Assembly (NCBI GenBank): GCA_029931535.1
Contig: JAQPZY010001334.1
Coordinates: forward strand, 2,046,001 to 2,110,000
Source of the DNA: Margaritifera margaritifera
Taxonomy: Eukaryota; Mollusca; Bivalvia; Unionida; Margaritiferidae
Reading direction: 5' to 3'
Length of the DNA: 64,000 nucleotides
Below the pieces are notes generated by a model. It was not told the DNA's origin. It saw nothing but the letters and a program-made list of their open reading frames with translations, and made no database searches. Below, piece after piece: positions 15,501 to 24,648 of this stretch (the stretch's first letter is position 1; each line of letters begins with the position of its first letter). The position numbers and the translations under genes were made by a program.

Positions 15501-18500
15501 AATGCATTTGGTATGTACATTGTCTTAAGACCTGGATCTGCAGAATAACTTTACTAAGCTTTGTTTGATCTCAACCAAATTTGGCATACAGCTTTATGTT
15601 CATGAGACCTTGGATGAGTTTAATTTCAGATGTATTGCATCATCATTAAGAAGAGTTATGGTCCCTGATTGACTGTCCTCCTAACTTTGCCCTAAGCCAA
15701 AGTTATCACCTTTATGTTAAAGAGACCTTGAATGAGGGGGCCCCTGGTGGCCAAGTGGTCTAAGGTGCTTGCCATTACAAATCACTGACATCTCACCTCT
15801 GTCTGCATGGGTTCGAGTCTTGGCTCGGCCAATGTGGGTCTATGAAAAAACTTGCCAGTAGCTTCCCATGGGTCAGTGGTTCTTCCTGGGGTTTTCCTGG
15901 GTTCTTCCTCCACCAAACATACTGACCACCATGTATAACCTATCATGTGCTGAAAAATATCATTAAACCCACAAAACATAAAACAAAAACACCTTGAATG
16001 AGCTGGATTTTCAGCATTCCATGTCACTGCATAGAAGAGTTATGCCCATCATCTTCAAACTTTTATTTTCCAACAGAAGTTCTTCTTCTCTCCTGCTGGA
16101 TAAATTGTAGAGTGTGGACCCCTTATAATGCATCCATCTCTGCCAGCTCTAGTTCTTGATATTGTTATTATTATTATTGTTATTATTTCAAACTCTGTTC
16201 ATTGTAATCATCAGAAAAAAAATTATAATTTACCAATACCAGTAAGTGATGCATTGCATTATTATTTTCCCAGTGTTCCATTGGAAGGGAAGGATAAGGC
16301 AGTAGAAGTAGAGTCTGTACCAGCTCTAATTGACCTGCTCAAAGATGAAAATCCTGATGTCAGGGCTAATGCTGCAGGAGCCTTAATGACGTAAGTTTCG
16401 TTTCAGTTTAGGGGGTGGAGACAGCATGCACCCTCCCTAAAATGTACACAGGTATGTATGCATCCAGATCCCAGTTCCATAAAATTCCATCAAACCTCCT
16501 CTAAAATCACATTTTGGATCCACTACTGCTATATTTTGAAATATTAATTTTGAGTGAATATTGACACCACTTTGTGTTTGTAATTTATTAAACTTTTGGA
16601 ATAGTTATTGATATGTGAAAAGCAAGTCTGCAAACAGTATTTTTTTTAAAAATGAAGTCTTGTGGCAGTATTTTGCAACACAAATTTATTGAAACTCTTC
16701 CTCCATCAATCAAATATCTTCTCTGATTAAAAATAAAAAAGAACAGTTTGTGTAAATGTTTTCTTTTAAAAATATTTAGCAGGTTCATCTCTGTTTTTTA
16801 TCCTAACAAGTTTAAAGTTAGAGTTGAAGTCAGTTTTTATAAATGCAAACACCTCCTCTGGAAAATGGTCTATGGTTTTTTCCCAAAACTATGGAAATAT
16901 TTATCTTTTTTTTCTTAGAGGCTAATGAGTTTGTGGAAGTCTAGTTTATATTTTACTATATGTTTTTTAATTTATTTCATATTTTTGTGAAAGGGTTGGA
17001 CAACATGCATAGCCTTTAAGTACCCTGTGTGTATAATACATAGAAGAATGACTATACATGCAGATTTTAACAAAGTTTGCAATTATCTGTACCATCTATA
17101 CTCACTTGTAAGTCAAGTCCAACTGCAAAAAACATAGACCCAGATCTGCCATCACATAATGTACTGGCAGATCAGGGTCTATTTTGCTTGTTCTACTGAT
17201 TACTCCTAACAAACTGCACAGACCCAGATCTGCCAGCACATTATGCAATGGCAGATCAGAGTCTGTGCAGTTTGCAGTTGGACTCAATTTATAAGCAAGT
17301 AATTAGTATATACACTAGATGAAATAACTTGTTGCCTATATATATGTACCAAAAAGGTATGTATGTATGTATGTATGTATGTATGTATGTATGTATGTAT
17401 GTATGTATGTATGTATGTATGTATGTATGTATGTATGTGGTTTAATGGCACATCAGTACAATCCCAGCAATACCATGCCAAGTAAGTTTAGATATCCCCT
17501 GAAAGGCATGCAAAACAAAGACAAAAAAGCAAAATCCTTAAAATACAAAGTCTGTTGTTTTTTTATAACTTTTGATAACGTGTGATTTTTTACAAAGTCC
17601 AAGACCTTCTCAGCTGGAACATCATGATGGGATGCATCCCAGGGCAAACAGATTGCCCCTATTAGTCATCTCTTATGACACGCAGGAGGCTGCATCAGGC
17701 CTGTTCTACATACTCAAGCCTGTGGAGGACACCTAAAATTGGGACTTAACACTTACAAATTTAACTTTAGTAACCCAGCAATTGCAGTGACCCACTGAAA
17801 AGTATGCAATATATTTATGTGAACTTATAATTGAGATTTGGCATTTACTAAGTTAATAATTGTTGTAAGTAAGGATCAAAATTTAAAACAGGGAAACAAA
17901 AAACAGATAAATTAAATACATATTAGGATTGTCAGGCATGATACATATTCATATTATATATACAGGAGAACTCCACCATAACACAGCTTATTATACTCAA
18001 ATTTGGATATAACACAGTCACATTGTAGCTCCAGATTTTTTCTCTTGGATGTCCCTTATTCCTTGACACTATTCAACACATCAGCCAAGCTGACAAACTG
18101 ATAAAAATAATTCAGTTACATTTCAGAACCCTCAAGTTTACTGATCATCATTAATCAGCAGCTCTTAATTTTCATTCAACAAGGAGCTAGCTTAATCCCA
18201 ATTGTTATATAAATTGACAGGTAGTGAAATTATTACTACACATTTGACTGGAAATTTATTTATTCCTACCCCTCACTCCCACCCCCTCACTCCCTCAACA
18301 CTCGTACATGCATTAATTTAATTTTTTCATTCTCGCTATATCTGATATTCTGAGATATGTTCTCTCCTCCATGCAGTAATTCCACTTCATGCAAACAACT
18401 AAAATGAAGATTTTTTATGGAAGTAATCACTTACCTTAATAAAGCTACTTTTTCTGCAAGGCTCTGTAAAGAAATATTTGATGAGAAATTAACCCATCTG

Positions 18501-20268
18501 TCTTAAGTAACCATTGTAAATTTATCCATACATGACAGTTCATTGCAGGCAATGGCTGCTCCACTGTACCTCCTTCTAGTCAAATCTGAAAATAAAGAGT
18601 ACTTTATTTTAGCATACCAGATTAATTATTTTCTGATTGTTGAAAATATTTGTGGAAAAAGTCACATTTTTTTTAAGAACATTATGCATTTAAGGTATTA
18701 GTATTCTCATTAACAGATTACTTCTTTACCTTAAAGTAGTTAACAGAATTAATTACATACAATAATAAATACCTCATTACACAAAATGGTTTTAAAGGGA
18801 AATGAAATGTTTTTGACAATGTATAGAAAATATGATATTTACCAAAGTGTTGCTTTACAGCTTTCTTGTAATGGATAGTTTCTCACATTTATGCAATTGT
18901 CAATCATCAGTATCATAATAAAATTCTTAGACTTTATATAATGAATCAATAATATTTATCTTGCCATAGTGAAAAGTGGTCGATTCCTTTAGTAGGTTGC
19001 CCATATTTTGACAGCCTTATAAATTGTTTCTTTGTGTTATCTCCATAACATGAATTCTTCATTATTTACTACATAGTTTAACATCGTTGTTCTGTGTGAT
19101 TTCTCTTTAATAAAAATGTTTGTATTTATTTTCATTCACATAGTATATTCATTCAATGCACAAAATGAAAATTAGAGTTTGTTTTACTTTAAGTGAGCAT
19201 TGCTTTCACAAAATACTGTTGGTTAACAAATAGACTGAGACAAATTGTACATTTTTTTTACTAGATTGATTCATTCTGAAAATAAAATAACTTGTCTGGT
19301 CATGAGTACCTAGCAAAAATTTAGAAAATATCCAGTCAGCATATTGGTACCTCCATTACAGTAGGTATGCTATCAACTTTTCTTTCATTTGTTAATAGTT
19401 GATCATCAAAAGATCAATGCAAAAAGTTACAAAATTTGAATGTGAGAAAAAAGATGAAATGTTACAAAAACATCTCAACCAAACCTAAATCCCATTGAAT
19501 CCAATGAGAAATCCAACCAAAGACTCATATTACAAAGATACCCATAATGCTAAAAATAGTTCAATGACCAGATATATACACACTTTTTTCACTTTTACAT
19601 CCGGGTACTTACTATGGTCCAGGTACTTACTATGGTCCTGTCTTCAACTTATTTCAATGTGAATGATTTCTGGATGTAAATGATTTTAGTAGAATTATAC
19701 CATAAAGCTTGGGTTTAAAGAAAATAAATCACATTCATTATCTCTTATTTGTTCCAGAATCACAATAACAACAAAAGGAAAATACACTGCAATAAAAGCA
19801 AATGGCATCCAACCCCTAGTAGATCTAGTAGATGATGAAACAAGTGAGGTCAGAGCATATGCCTTAAAGGTAAGTTTTATTTACACAAAACCATTCTATT
19901 AAAAATGACATGCAAATTAATGTTTAATGATACATGTCATAGATCTTCTAATAAAGATGATGATAATTAAATTACAAGTTTTGACATGATTGTATATTTG
20001 GGAAAGAACATTGTTAGTATTTTCAAACAAGTTTGTAATCTGACTATCAGTAAATAATCTCTACCATGCATACCAGTTTATAATATTGCTGATTATGCAG
20101 ACAGATTTGTAATAGTGCTGATGATGTAAAATTGTAAAATAAAATCGCTGACATTGTGATCAGATACACACACACACACACACACACATCCATCCATCCA
20201 TCCATCCATCCATCCATCCATACATACATACATACATACATACATACATACATACATACATACATACA

Positions 20269-20301
<33 letters not shown>

Positions 20302-23300
20302 GTTTTTGGTCAATAAAATAAGGTACATATAAAGCAAAATATAAGAAATCAAATATCCTGTATAAAAATCATAAACCTCATTACCAGTTGCATAGTAAAT
20401 TATATCAGAATAAATTAATAGCAAAATGTATACTAGCTAATCCATTTGCAAGGACCTGCTTAGGGCAGGTGAATTAATCAAGTTTGGTGGCAGTTCAGTA
20501 ATTTGCAGGTGCTGTTTCATGGATGCAGCTTTCAAAACTCTTACTGGAGTTCCTGTCTTCTGTATTACCTTAGCACAGTCACACACCTTTTAGCAAATGG
20601 CCTAGACCCAGATCTGCCAGTAAATGCTGTTTGCTTACAGTCATAAGTAGAATTAACAAAGTAGACCCTGATTAGCAATGCTGTATGTGAAGCCAGATAC
20701 TTGCAGTTTTTCTGAAAAAAATACTTCACTAAATTTAAGTGATAACTGCAAACCTTGACATCGTGTGAGCTCAGTTACTTTGAGAGGTAACTGAATGTAA
20801 ATTTCAGCTTTTAGCAGACAATGGCCTATGTAATGAAAAATCCAGTACAAATCGGCTCTGTCTTTTCAAGTCATTGTGGATAATTTTCTGCAAGGCATTG
20901 TGGGTAAAACAAATACAGTAATATACTTTCACTAGCTCACCCCCATCCCATATTAATAAAAAATGTTGCAAATGAGAACCTAATACCAATCATACCTGTA
21001 ACTCATTGCAGAAAATTACCCACAATGACTTGTAAAGCACCAATCCAACCCAAATTTTTTAGTTTTGCAAAACAAATAAGTTATGTGGGTACTGGATTCA
21101 TTATAATGCATTTGATGGGGGGTGGGGGGCAAGGAGCATCACTGATTGACTCTGTACATTTTGTGCTTTATAGCAACCATGAAATCAATGAAATTTAGTA
21201 ACCCATTCATAAAAGTGCATTCAAAAATAATGTCTTTATAAATAATCGCTCACATAACACAGAAAGCAATCCAGCATAATCAGGACATGGACTTGTATAA
21301 TGAGGAATATGGTAATTATTATCTGTATTATTTTAACATAATAGTTGTTACTATTACAAGTTTTTATATTAATTTTTTTAGCAATATAATGTAAGGTCCA
21401 TGACAGATTTAATGTTACAAGAAAAATATGTGATATGGAAAAAGCAGATTCTGTTCAAGCAGCAGAGATATGACTGTACTAACAAAGTTGATATGGTAAT
21501 AAGTTTGTGACCAACCATTTAATTTTCATTGAGTGGGGGTGGGGGCTGTGATTTTTTTAAAAATTAATTTCCAAACCCCGAAATAGTTAGACAGAAATAT
21601 TCTTGCTCTGATCTGTAGAAAAAAGAACTATCATCAGGTAAAAGAAAAAAATATCCCCGTTTTTAAAAAATCCCAGCCTCTCCCCCTGCCTCTGAAAATG
21701 AAATGTTCGATCACTTACTGATCTTTGGTGGTTACCAAAATACAAATGTTAAAAAAAAATCCAAATGTGCCTGATCTACATTTATTTGCATGTTCATTCC
21801 TATTTTTTAAATTCTTTAATCAAAGTCACTTGTTCATTCATTTCTTAAATACATTATTCTTCACTGAATACATTCATTAAAAGACACACTCTTATATTCT
21901 GTAGGTGCTGACCTGCCTTTCTGAGGCACCAGAAGGGAGAGAGATTTTACTAAATCATGTAGACAGGGTAAGTAATAAAAACTTCATAAAATCTGGACTG
22001 TTGGTATTCTACATCACTTCTAAACATTAATTTAACACAGTCAAGTTGGTACCATATATACTCGTGTATAAACAGATACCAACTGCAAACTGCATAAACC
22101 CAGATCTGCCATCGCATAATGCACTGGCAGATCTGGGTCTGTGTTGTTTGCATTTGGACCTAGCTTTTACATGAGTATATATGATATATATCCTTCCAGT
22201 TGTTCTGAAAATATACTTCACCAAATTAAAATAATAACTACAAACCTTGACAACACAAGAGTTGAGTTATTGGTCCATACATTTAAATTAAAATATAAAC
22301 TATTTTAAACATACAAATTTATAGGTATCTGATGTACAAATATAGAGATACATATACAGCTACTAAGTGTGTCTGTCATTGTTAAAAACAAAATTATGTA
22401 AGACATTTAAAAAGTAATTTGTTCCATCTATCTATTATCCGAGAATTAAAACGAATATCACACTTCCACAGATATTTAAAAAAACAATTCTTATTATTGG
22501 ATATCATTGATAACACTTACTTTCTCATTAATTCTTCAAAACTAAATACATTATAGTTTACAAACATGGTAGAGGCACTGTTCCATTTTGGGAGGCTTAA
22601 TAGTAAATGAAGACTATTGTTATAAACAGTGCCTTTCTTTATATACATTCACTAAAGTTTGTCTACAGAGGTGTGCAATACATTGTGCAGCAATAAAATT
22701 TGAATAATCTAATTGTGATATTCAAAGAACAATTTCTAATTTTAAACAAAAGCATGTTTGTTCGAATACACAAAAATCTGTAATGTCTCATTATATCTTC
22801 ATCATCTGACAGATCGTATTTTAAAATATGAAACAACTATGTATAACTGTTGACATATACAAAAGCATGACCGTTAAGAAATACAGAAGGAGGAGATGGT
22901 AATTTGAAAGATGTTGACTGACAAACCATACATACCAATTTTGTGATCATCGTTCTCACATATCTTTAATAATTTCCTTAAACCTGCGATAGAAAGACTT
23001 ATGAATGACATATCATCAGCACAACTGAAATTGTTAAGAAATAAAGTATTTGGTGTTAATGTAGCCCCACATGACCTTGATCCAACTTATGATTTAAATT
23101 GTCTATGTATATATTAAATAGCATGGAGCAAGAACACCTCACTCCATTGGTTTAATGGAATGAATTGGATACTGCACTTCCCCAATGCATATAGTACAAC
23201 TGTTTGCCATACAAGTTAACTTGGGTATGAACTATATAAACGGGTATTTGACTGTCAAGTAACTTTGATTAACAATATAAAATGGCTTACTAGCATCTAA

Positions 23301-24648
23301 AAAACATGCAAACACAAGGCTACCATGATGTAAATAATAGTTGACAAGTTTCTTTAAAGGCATACACGCATAGGTCTATTTGAGTGTTTTTTCTTTAAAA
23401 AAAACTTATTATCAGAAACTGTGACTTCACATTGCTGTAGTATAATAGATTCAAATATTTTCAAAATAATGGTTGTAAGAGCTATAGGTTTATGATTATT
23501 TTTGTCTGCCAGGTTTCCAATTTTTTTTTCAATAGTGGGATAATTGTAACTTTTGAGAAATCATCTGGAACAAAGTTATGTACAAACATACAGTTAAACA
23601 ATATCATAAAAAGAACATAGAGTCTATTATCTGAAGATTTAAAATGTTCTACATATAAAAAATCTGACCCTTAATATTGCCCCCTCCCTCCCATTGTTTA
23701 GCTATGGCACACAGTGAGATTAGTTCAGTAAAACTATAAGTGGACTTTCATGCTGAAAGAACATAATCCTTATTTGAATCATTTTTAACACTAACAAGTA
23801 AAAATTCAAAATGATTTTTCCATGTTATGTTCAATGCTGCCATTGTAAAAATATTCTTAGTGATCAATAAACTTTTGTCTGAAAGTTTTGTAATGACAAA
23901 CTAAGGTGCAGATTATTCAACAATCAGAAATGAACAGACTTTGCTAAAACCATATTAGAATTAAATTTTAGAACAAAAATTAGTCTTTTTTTAAGGATCA
24001 ATAAAGGTGCCTACATTACCACGTTGATGTGCACTTTAGATTCATGTTCGATATTCCTTTGAAAACTTTAATATTGTGGGTGCTGTAAGATAACATTGGT
24101 TCTACAGAGGTCCCCTTTTAAAAGGCCACACCTTCTATATTGAAAAGCTGGCTGTATAAAAGGAGTCGCTTTTCTTGATGGGGACCAAATGGTAAAAATA
24201 CTACTGTCTATACTCGTGTATAAGCACATACCAACTGCAAACTGCATAGACCCAGATCTGCCGTTGCATAATGTACCGGCAGATCAGGGTCTATACAGTT
24301 TGTAAGGATTAATCAGTAGAACAAACAACATAGACCCTGATCTGCTGGCGCATTATGCGATGGCAGATCAGGGTCTATAATGTTTGCATTTGAACCTGGA
24401 TTATATGCAAGTGTATACGGTATTTTGGTGTCCAGTAAGGTTGCCACTGATAAGGAGATGGTCTCTCTTGAGAGTAGCCTCTCAACAAGGTGATCACTCT
24501 ATTGACTTGTCAACAGAAGATGACAGCTATTTGAAGAAAAACTATTTTTATTTTTATTTTTCAGATAAAGCAAAGGACCAAAGATTCAATCCCTGCTGTA
24601 GCCAGTGCTGCAGAAATTGCAGTCAGAGTCATTGAATGGAAACCCTGA
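497..24648 (+). CDS. RSPH14: Radial spoke head 14 homolog (RSPH14/RTDR1), 3' part, six exons
   Basis: The spliced exons 497-573, 2236-2384, 16274-16390, 19758-19869, 21905-21967 and 24565-24648 join in one frame and end at TGA 24646-24648, giving about 200 residues. Seen: helical ARM-type units such as [55 protein letters not shown] and [20 protein letters not shown], and a C-terminus VIEWKP. Known: these match the C-terminal half of RSPH14 (formerly RTDR1), an armadillo-repeat protein of about 350 residues linked to radial spokes of motile cilia and sperm flagella. The first exon here starts in the middle of a codon, so the N-terminal exons, about 145 residues, lie to the left. Every junction is GT-AG and no frame break was seen, so the gene looks intact. 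Introns reach 13.9 kb and are full of repeats. It converges on ACTL6. Confidence 0.93.
574..1400. other. RSPH14 intron, no feature recognised
   Basis: AT-rich intron sequence. Short partial duplications of an 'accataaacctgtactggatgat' type phrase occur near 960 and 1105, but nothing assignable. Confidence 0.5.
1401..2165. repeat. ~140-bp tandem repeat with AGGTCA motifs, about 5-6 copies
   Basis: Units start near 1401, 1541, 1681, 1820, 1987 and 2133. Shared phrases are AACTCAAGTTCTCCA, TTTGTGGATGGCTTGCA, GGGTCAAAAG and AAAGGTCAAGGTCAC. The copies are diverged, and one carries an internal duplication of the TGTGGATGGCTT phrase near 1870-1905. The array ends just before RSPH14 exon b. The same family occurs inverted at 58880-59640. 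Confidence 0.85.
2236..2384 (+). CDS. RSPH14: RSPH14 exon b
   Basis: The acceptor is CTCTTCAG and the donor is GTAATA. It reads [18 protein letters not shown], then [17 protein letters not shown] and [23 protein letters not shown] is the most recognisable RSPH14 block. It ends in phase 2, and the split codon AG|T encodes serine. It follows directly after a ~140-bp tandem array. Confidence 0.93.
3115..3270. repeat. Copy of the ~150-bp 'GGCCATCTTGAAAAT' repeat
   Basis: Contains CAGCCATCTTGAAAATC, TTGTTATTGCTACTCCTCC and TTTTTACTAAAAG, shared with the array at 4630-5290. The sequence between the two blocks (3271-4629) is different and includes a zinc-finger pseudogene, so it may be an insertion into the array. 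Confidence 0.6.
3388..3997 (+). pseudogene. C2H2 zinc-finger gene fragment, broken
   Basis: One frame reads [20 protein letters not shown] and then KSHH, a textbook C-x2-C-x12-H-x4-H finger. Just upstream in the same frame is [13 protein letters not shown], an in-frame stop, then [10 protein letters not shown]: a second finger with the same spacing whose last histidine is lost. Coding-like sequence continues as [18 protein letters not shown] and ends at TAA near 3753. A further coding-like stretch, [19 protein letters not shown], lies at about 3865-3980 after more breaks. The stop, lost ligand and lack of splice context suggest a retrocopy or transposon-borne remnant. The parent protein is not identified. 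Confidence 0.7.
4630..5290. repeat. ~150-bp diverged tandem repeat, 4-5 copies
   Basis: Repeated phrases are ATCTTGAAAATCTTGTTATG, CTACTCCTCCTGAATGGAT, ACTGAAACA, ATGTAGTTGGTCC and ATCTGACCTC. Copies start near 4645, 4785, 4915, 5050 and 5190. Confidence 0.75.
5291..7610. other. RSPH14 intron, mostly unassigned
   Basis: AT-rich sequence without exons. It holds single diverged copies of dispersed repeats: a GGGTCAAGGTCAAAGGCC phrase near 5617, and a stretch near 6455-6530 (TTCCTCATTATAAAGTGC, GGATATAACACAG) that resembles parts of 17965-18040 and 21240-21310 and may be decayed pogo-like DNA transposon. Confidence 0.4.
7621..7664 (-). other. C-rich tract, G-quadruplex potential on minus strand
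   Basis: Runs of C4-C6 separated by single A give, on the complementary strand, at least four G-tracts with one-base loops. It is followed by an A12 tract at about 7692. Confidence 0.6.
7942..8699. mobile_element. Solo LTR of an LTR retrotransposon (~758 bp)
   Basis: The segment starts TGTTACGG and ends CGTAACA, the 5'-TG...CA-3' inverted ends of an LTR. It is flanked by ATAT on both sides (7938-7941 and 8700-8703), which fits a 4-bp target duplication although the site is AT-repetitive. Inside is a TATAAAG at about 8281 and ATTAAA near 8631, as expected for promoter and poly(A) signals read on +. No primer-binding site, gag or pol follows, so this is a recombined solo LTR. The Gypsy-type assignment is an inference from end sequence and size. 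Confidence 0.75.
9010..9240. repeat. Small inverted and direct repeats around 'GAGAAGTTGTGAATG'
   Basis: CGAGAAGTTGTGAATG at about 9030 is followed by its near complement CATTCACAACTTCTCAG at 9060, then the same direct motif at 9158. A 23-bp unit containing CTACCCATAGAGCTGAAGTA is then duplicated (9179-9223). Nature unknown. Confidence 0.6.
10005..10850. repeat. ~160-bp tandem repeat, 5 copies
   Basis: ACAACTAGTC-like anchors occur near 10029, 10193, 10363, 10505 and 10668. Each is followed by TTTTGATGGATTGCCATGAA, CACCTGAAGATG, CATATTGACAAAT and GAGTTATTGCCCTTTTTG. Open frames here are by-products of the repeat. Confidence 0.85.
10862..10881. repeat. (CATA)n microsatellite
   Basis: Five tandem CATA units. 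Confidence 0.9.
11838..11985 (-). mobile_element. tRNA-derived SINE, minus strand
   Basis: On the minus strand the unit begins TAGTGGCTCACTGGTTAGCA (A-box-like) with GGGTTCAAATC (B-box-like) about 35 bp later. It then continues into a tail with TCCTTGGGCAAGGC, a phrase seen in invertebrate SINEs. The order A box, B box, unrelated tail is the SINE layout. Downstream (11990-12055) is a ATTAGTCACCTCTTACAACA stretch shared with 17660-17720. Confidence 0.65.
12440..12645. repeat. ~38-bp minisatellite, about 5 copies
   Basis: Repeated CTGTTCATTTATGTG and TTAAATTTCATA phrases, progressively diverged. Confidence 0.75.
12905..13830 (+). pseudogene. 3' end of a non-LTR retrotransposon (LINE), frameshifted
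   Basis: [13 protein letters not shown], then [14 protein letters not shown], is the typical region C-terminal to the reverse-transcriptase domain of Jockey/CR1/I-group LINEs. After frameshifts the same protein continues as [16 protein letters not shown] and [19 protein letters not shown], the usual 'N-S-L-P..ir..sl..FK' ending. The non-coding 3' end carries AATAAAG and closes with an (ATT)n tail at 13803-13823, a common LINE 3' terminus. The catalytic part is missing, so this is a 5'-truncated dead copy. Confidence 0.85.
13831..14805. other. RSPH14 intron, no feature recognised
   Basis: AT-rich. Short serial phrases such as 'GTGTTGAATCTC' recur at 14560-14690, but no element was identified. 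Confidence 0.4.
14793..14922. mobile_element. Palindromic hairpin element (~130 bp), MITE-like
   Basis: The ends GGAACAGACCAAACTTTT and AAAAGTTTGGTCTGTTCC are perfect complements. The arms stay paired through GCTATGAACAAC and TGTTCTATTGCCA to a short loop near 14850. Fits a small foldback MITE; a miRNA-like hairpin is a less likely alternative. Confidence 0.75.
14950..15720. repeat. Diverged tandem duplication (~355 bp period)
   Basis: TCCTTGTAACCAGCATAGCT ... ACCATT ... ATTCTGATGCA ... TGGT.TGTACATTGTCT occurs at about 15120 and 15455. The intervening phrase about CAACCTTTACACATAATTG..TG is present at 14980 and 15310. Related in style to the 10.0-10.9 kb array. Confidence 0.7.
15741..15990 (+). 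mobile_element. tRNA-derived SINE (Leu/Ser-like head)
   Basis: GGTGGCCAAGTGGTCTAAGG (A-box, tRNA-Leu/Ser-like) is followed by GGGTTCGAGTC (B box) about 60 bp later, the spacing expected with a long variable arm. The body has TTCCTGGGGTTTTCC and TTCTTCCTCCACCA, similar to a conserved core found in metazoan SINEs, and ends in an A-rich tail (about 15965-15990). RNA polymerase III promoter activity is inferred. Confidence 0.75.
16274..16390 (+). CDS. RSPH14: RSPH14 exon c
   Basis: The acceptor is TTTTCCCAG and the donor is GTAAGT. It reads [20 protein letters not shown], then [18 protein letters not shown]. This is a full ARM-type unit with the usual helix-3 pattern VRANAAGAL. It starts in phase 2 and ends in phase 2. 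It lies 13.9 kb downstream of exon b. Confidence 0.93.
17090..17311. mobile_element. Double-hairpin MITE, copy A
   Basis: Two successive hairpins contain GACCCAGATCTGCCA and its complement, bracketed by CCAACTGC...GCAGTTGGA and terminal inverted repeats around TATACTCACTTGTAAG / CTTGCTTATAA. About 220 bp. Non-coding; mobilised in trans if at all. Confidence 0.8.
17357..17439. repeat. (GTAT)n microsatellite
   Basis: About 20 uninterrupted tetranucleotide units. It heads the repeat at 17440-17740. Open frames of MYVC or YIHT repeats on either strand are artefacts. Confidence 0.97.
17440..17740. mobile_element. Microsatellite-headed dispersed repeat, copy 1
   Basis: Starts GTTTAATGGCACAT right after the GTAT tract, as does the unit at 35212-35430. 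Shared landmarks are AATCC, CCAAGT, AAATCCTT, ATCATGATGGGAT/ATCATCATGGGAT and CATCC. The end has ATTAGTCATCTCTTATGACA, shared with 11990. Element class not established. Confidence 0.65.
17741..19757. other. RSPH14 intron, mostly unassigned
   Basis: AT-rich. TCCACCATAACACAGC / GGATATAACACAGTC near 17970-18020 and a C-rich tract at 18270-18300 recall fragments at 6450-6660, so a decayed DNA transposon is possible. A 23-bp GTACTTACTATGGTCC unit is duplicated near 19605-19640. Confidence 0.4.
19758..19869 (+). CDS. RSPH14: RSPH14 exon d
   Basis: The acceptor is TGTTCCAG and the donor is GTAAGT. It reads [20 protein letters not shown], then [17 protein letters not shown]. This is another ARM unit, matching the TTEGKYAAL-like part of RSPH14. 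It ends in phase 0. Confidence 0.92.
20165..20300. repeat. Compound microsatellite (CA)n(TCCA)n(TACA)n
   Basis: Three pure blocks in sequence: CA dinucleotides, eight or so TCCA units, then about twenty TACA units. The two long minus-strand open frames across it are repeat artefacts. Confidence 0.97.
20600..20690. mobile_element. Double-hairpin MITE fragment
   Basis: Carries CTAGACCCAGATCTGCCAG and a decayed AAGTAGACCCTGATTAGCA, matching the hairpin arms of the MITE family; ends lost. Confidence 0.55.
20691..21904. other. RSPH14 intron, mostly unassigned
   Basis: AT-rich, with G-rich tracts near 21118-21130 and 21533-21546. Fragments like CATAACACAGAAAGCAATCC / TATAATGAGGAATATGG (21250-21310) resemble the possible pogo-like remnants at 6455 and 17970. 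Confidence 0.4.
21905..21967 (+). CDS. RSPH14: RSPH14 exon e
   Basis: A 63-bp exon of 21 codons reads [20 protein letters not shown] and then R, between acceptor TTCTGTAG and donor GTAAGT. It is phase 0 on both sides, so skipping it would not shift the frame. Confidence 0.88.
22050..22184. mobile_element. Double-hairpin MITE, copy B with one hairpin deleted
   Basis: Both terminal regions (ATATATACTCGTGTATAA and ATGAGTATATATGA) are kept, but only one AACCCAGATCTGCC / GGCAGATCTGGGTC hairpin remains, so it is about 85 bp shorter than the full copies. Confidence 0.75.
22395..23700 (-). pseudogene. Non-LTR retrotransposon reverse-transcriptase remnant
   Basis: Read on the minus strand, with frame changes, the RT blocks appear in correct order: [48 protein letters not shown] (catalytic aspartate box), [29 protein letters not shown], then [17 protein letters not shown] with the (F/Y)ADD catalytic box near 23012-23023. 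After it come [20 protein letters not shown] and [14 protein letters not shown] C-terminal segments. Many stops and frameshifts make it dead. The family resembles I/Nimb/Jockey-group LINEs, but clade assignment needs a search. It lies in the RSPH14 intron before the last exon, antisense to that gene. Confidence 0.85.
24202..24423. mobile_element. Double-hairpin MITE, copy C
   Basis: Full-length copy: TATACTCGTGTATAAGC at the left, TATATGCAAGTGTATACGG at the right, and two hairpins built from CATAGACCCAGATCTGCC / GGCAGATCAGGGTCTAT. It ends about 140 bp before the last RSPH14 exon. Confidence 0.85.
24565..24648 (+). CDS. RSPH14: RSPH14 terminal coding exon
   Basis: The acceptor is TTTTTCAG. 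It reads [20 protein letters not shown], then RVIEWKP and stop TGA. The [13 protein letters not shown] end agrees with the family's C-terminus. The 3' UTR follows. Confidence 0.9.
   Translation: MKQRTKDSIPAVASAAEIAVRVIEWKP

Noticed and set aside
17284..17585. Frames of YIHT and MYVC repeats on both strands
   Set aside because: GTAT microsatellite artefacts.
20047..20424. 125-codon minus-strand frame with MYVC and GWMD repeats
   Set aside because: Runs through the compound microsatellite; low complexity only.
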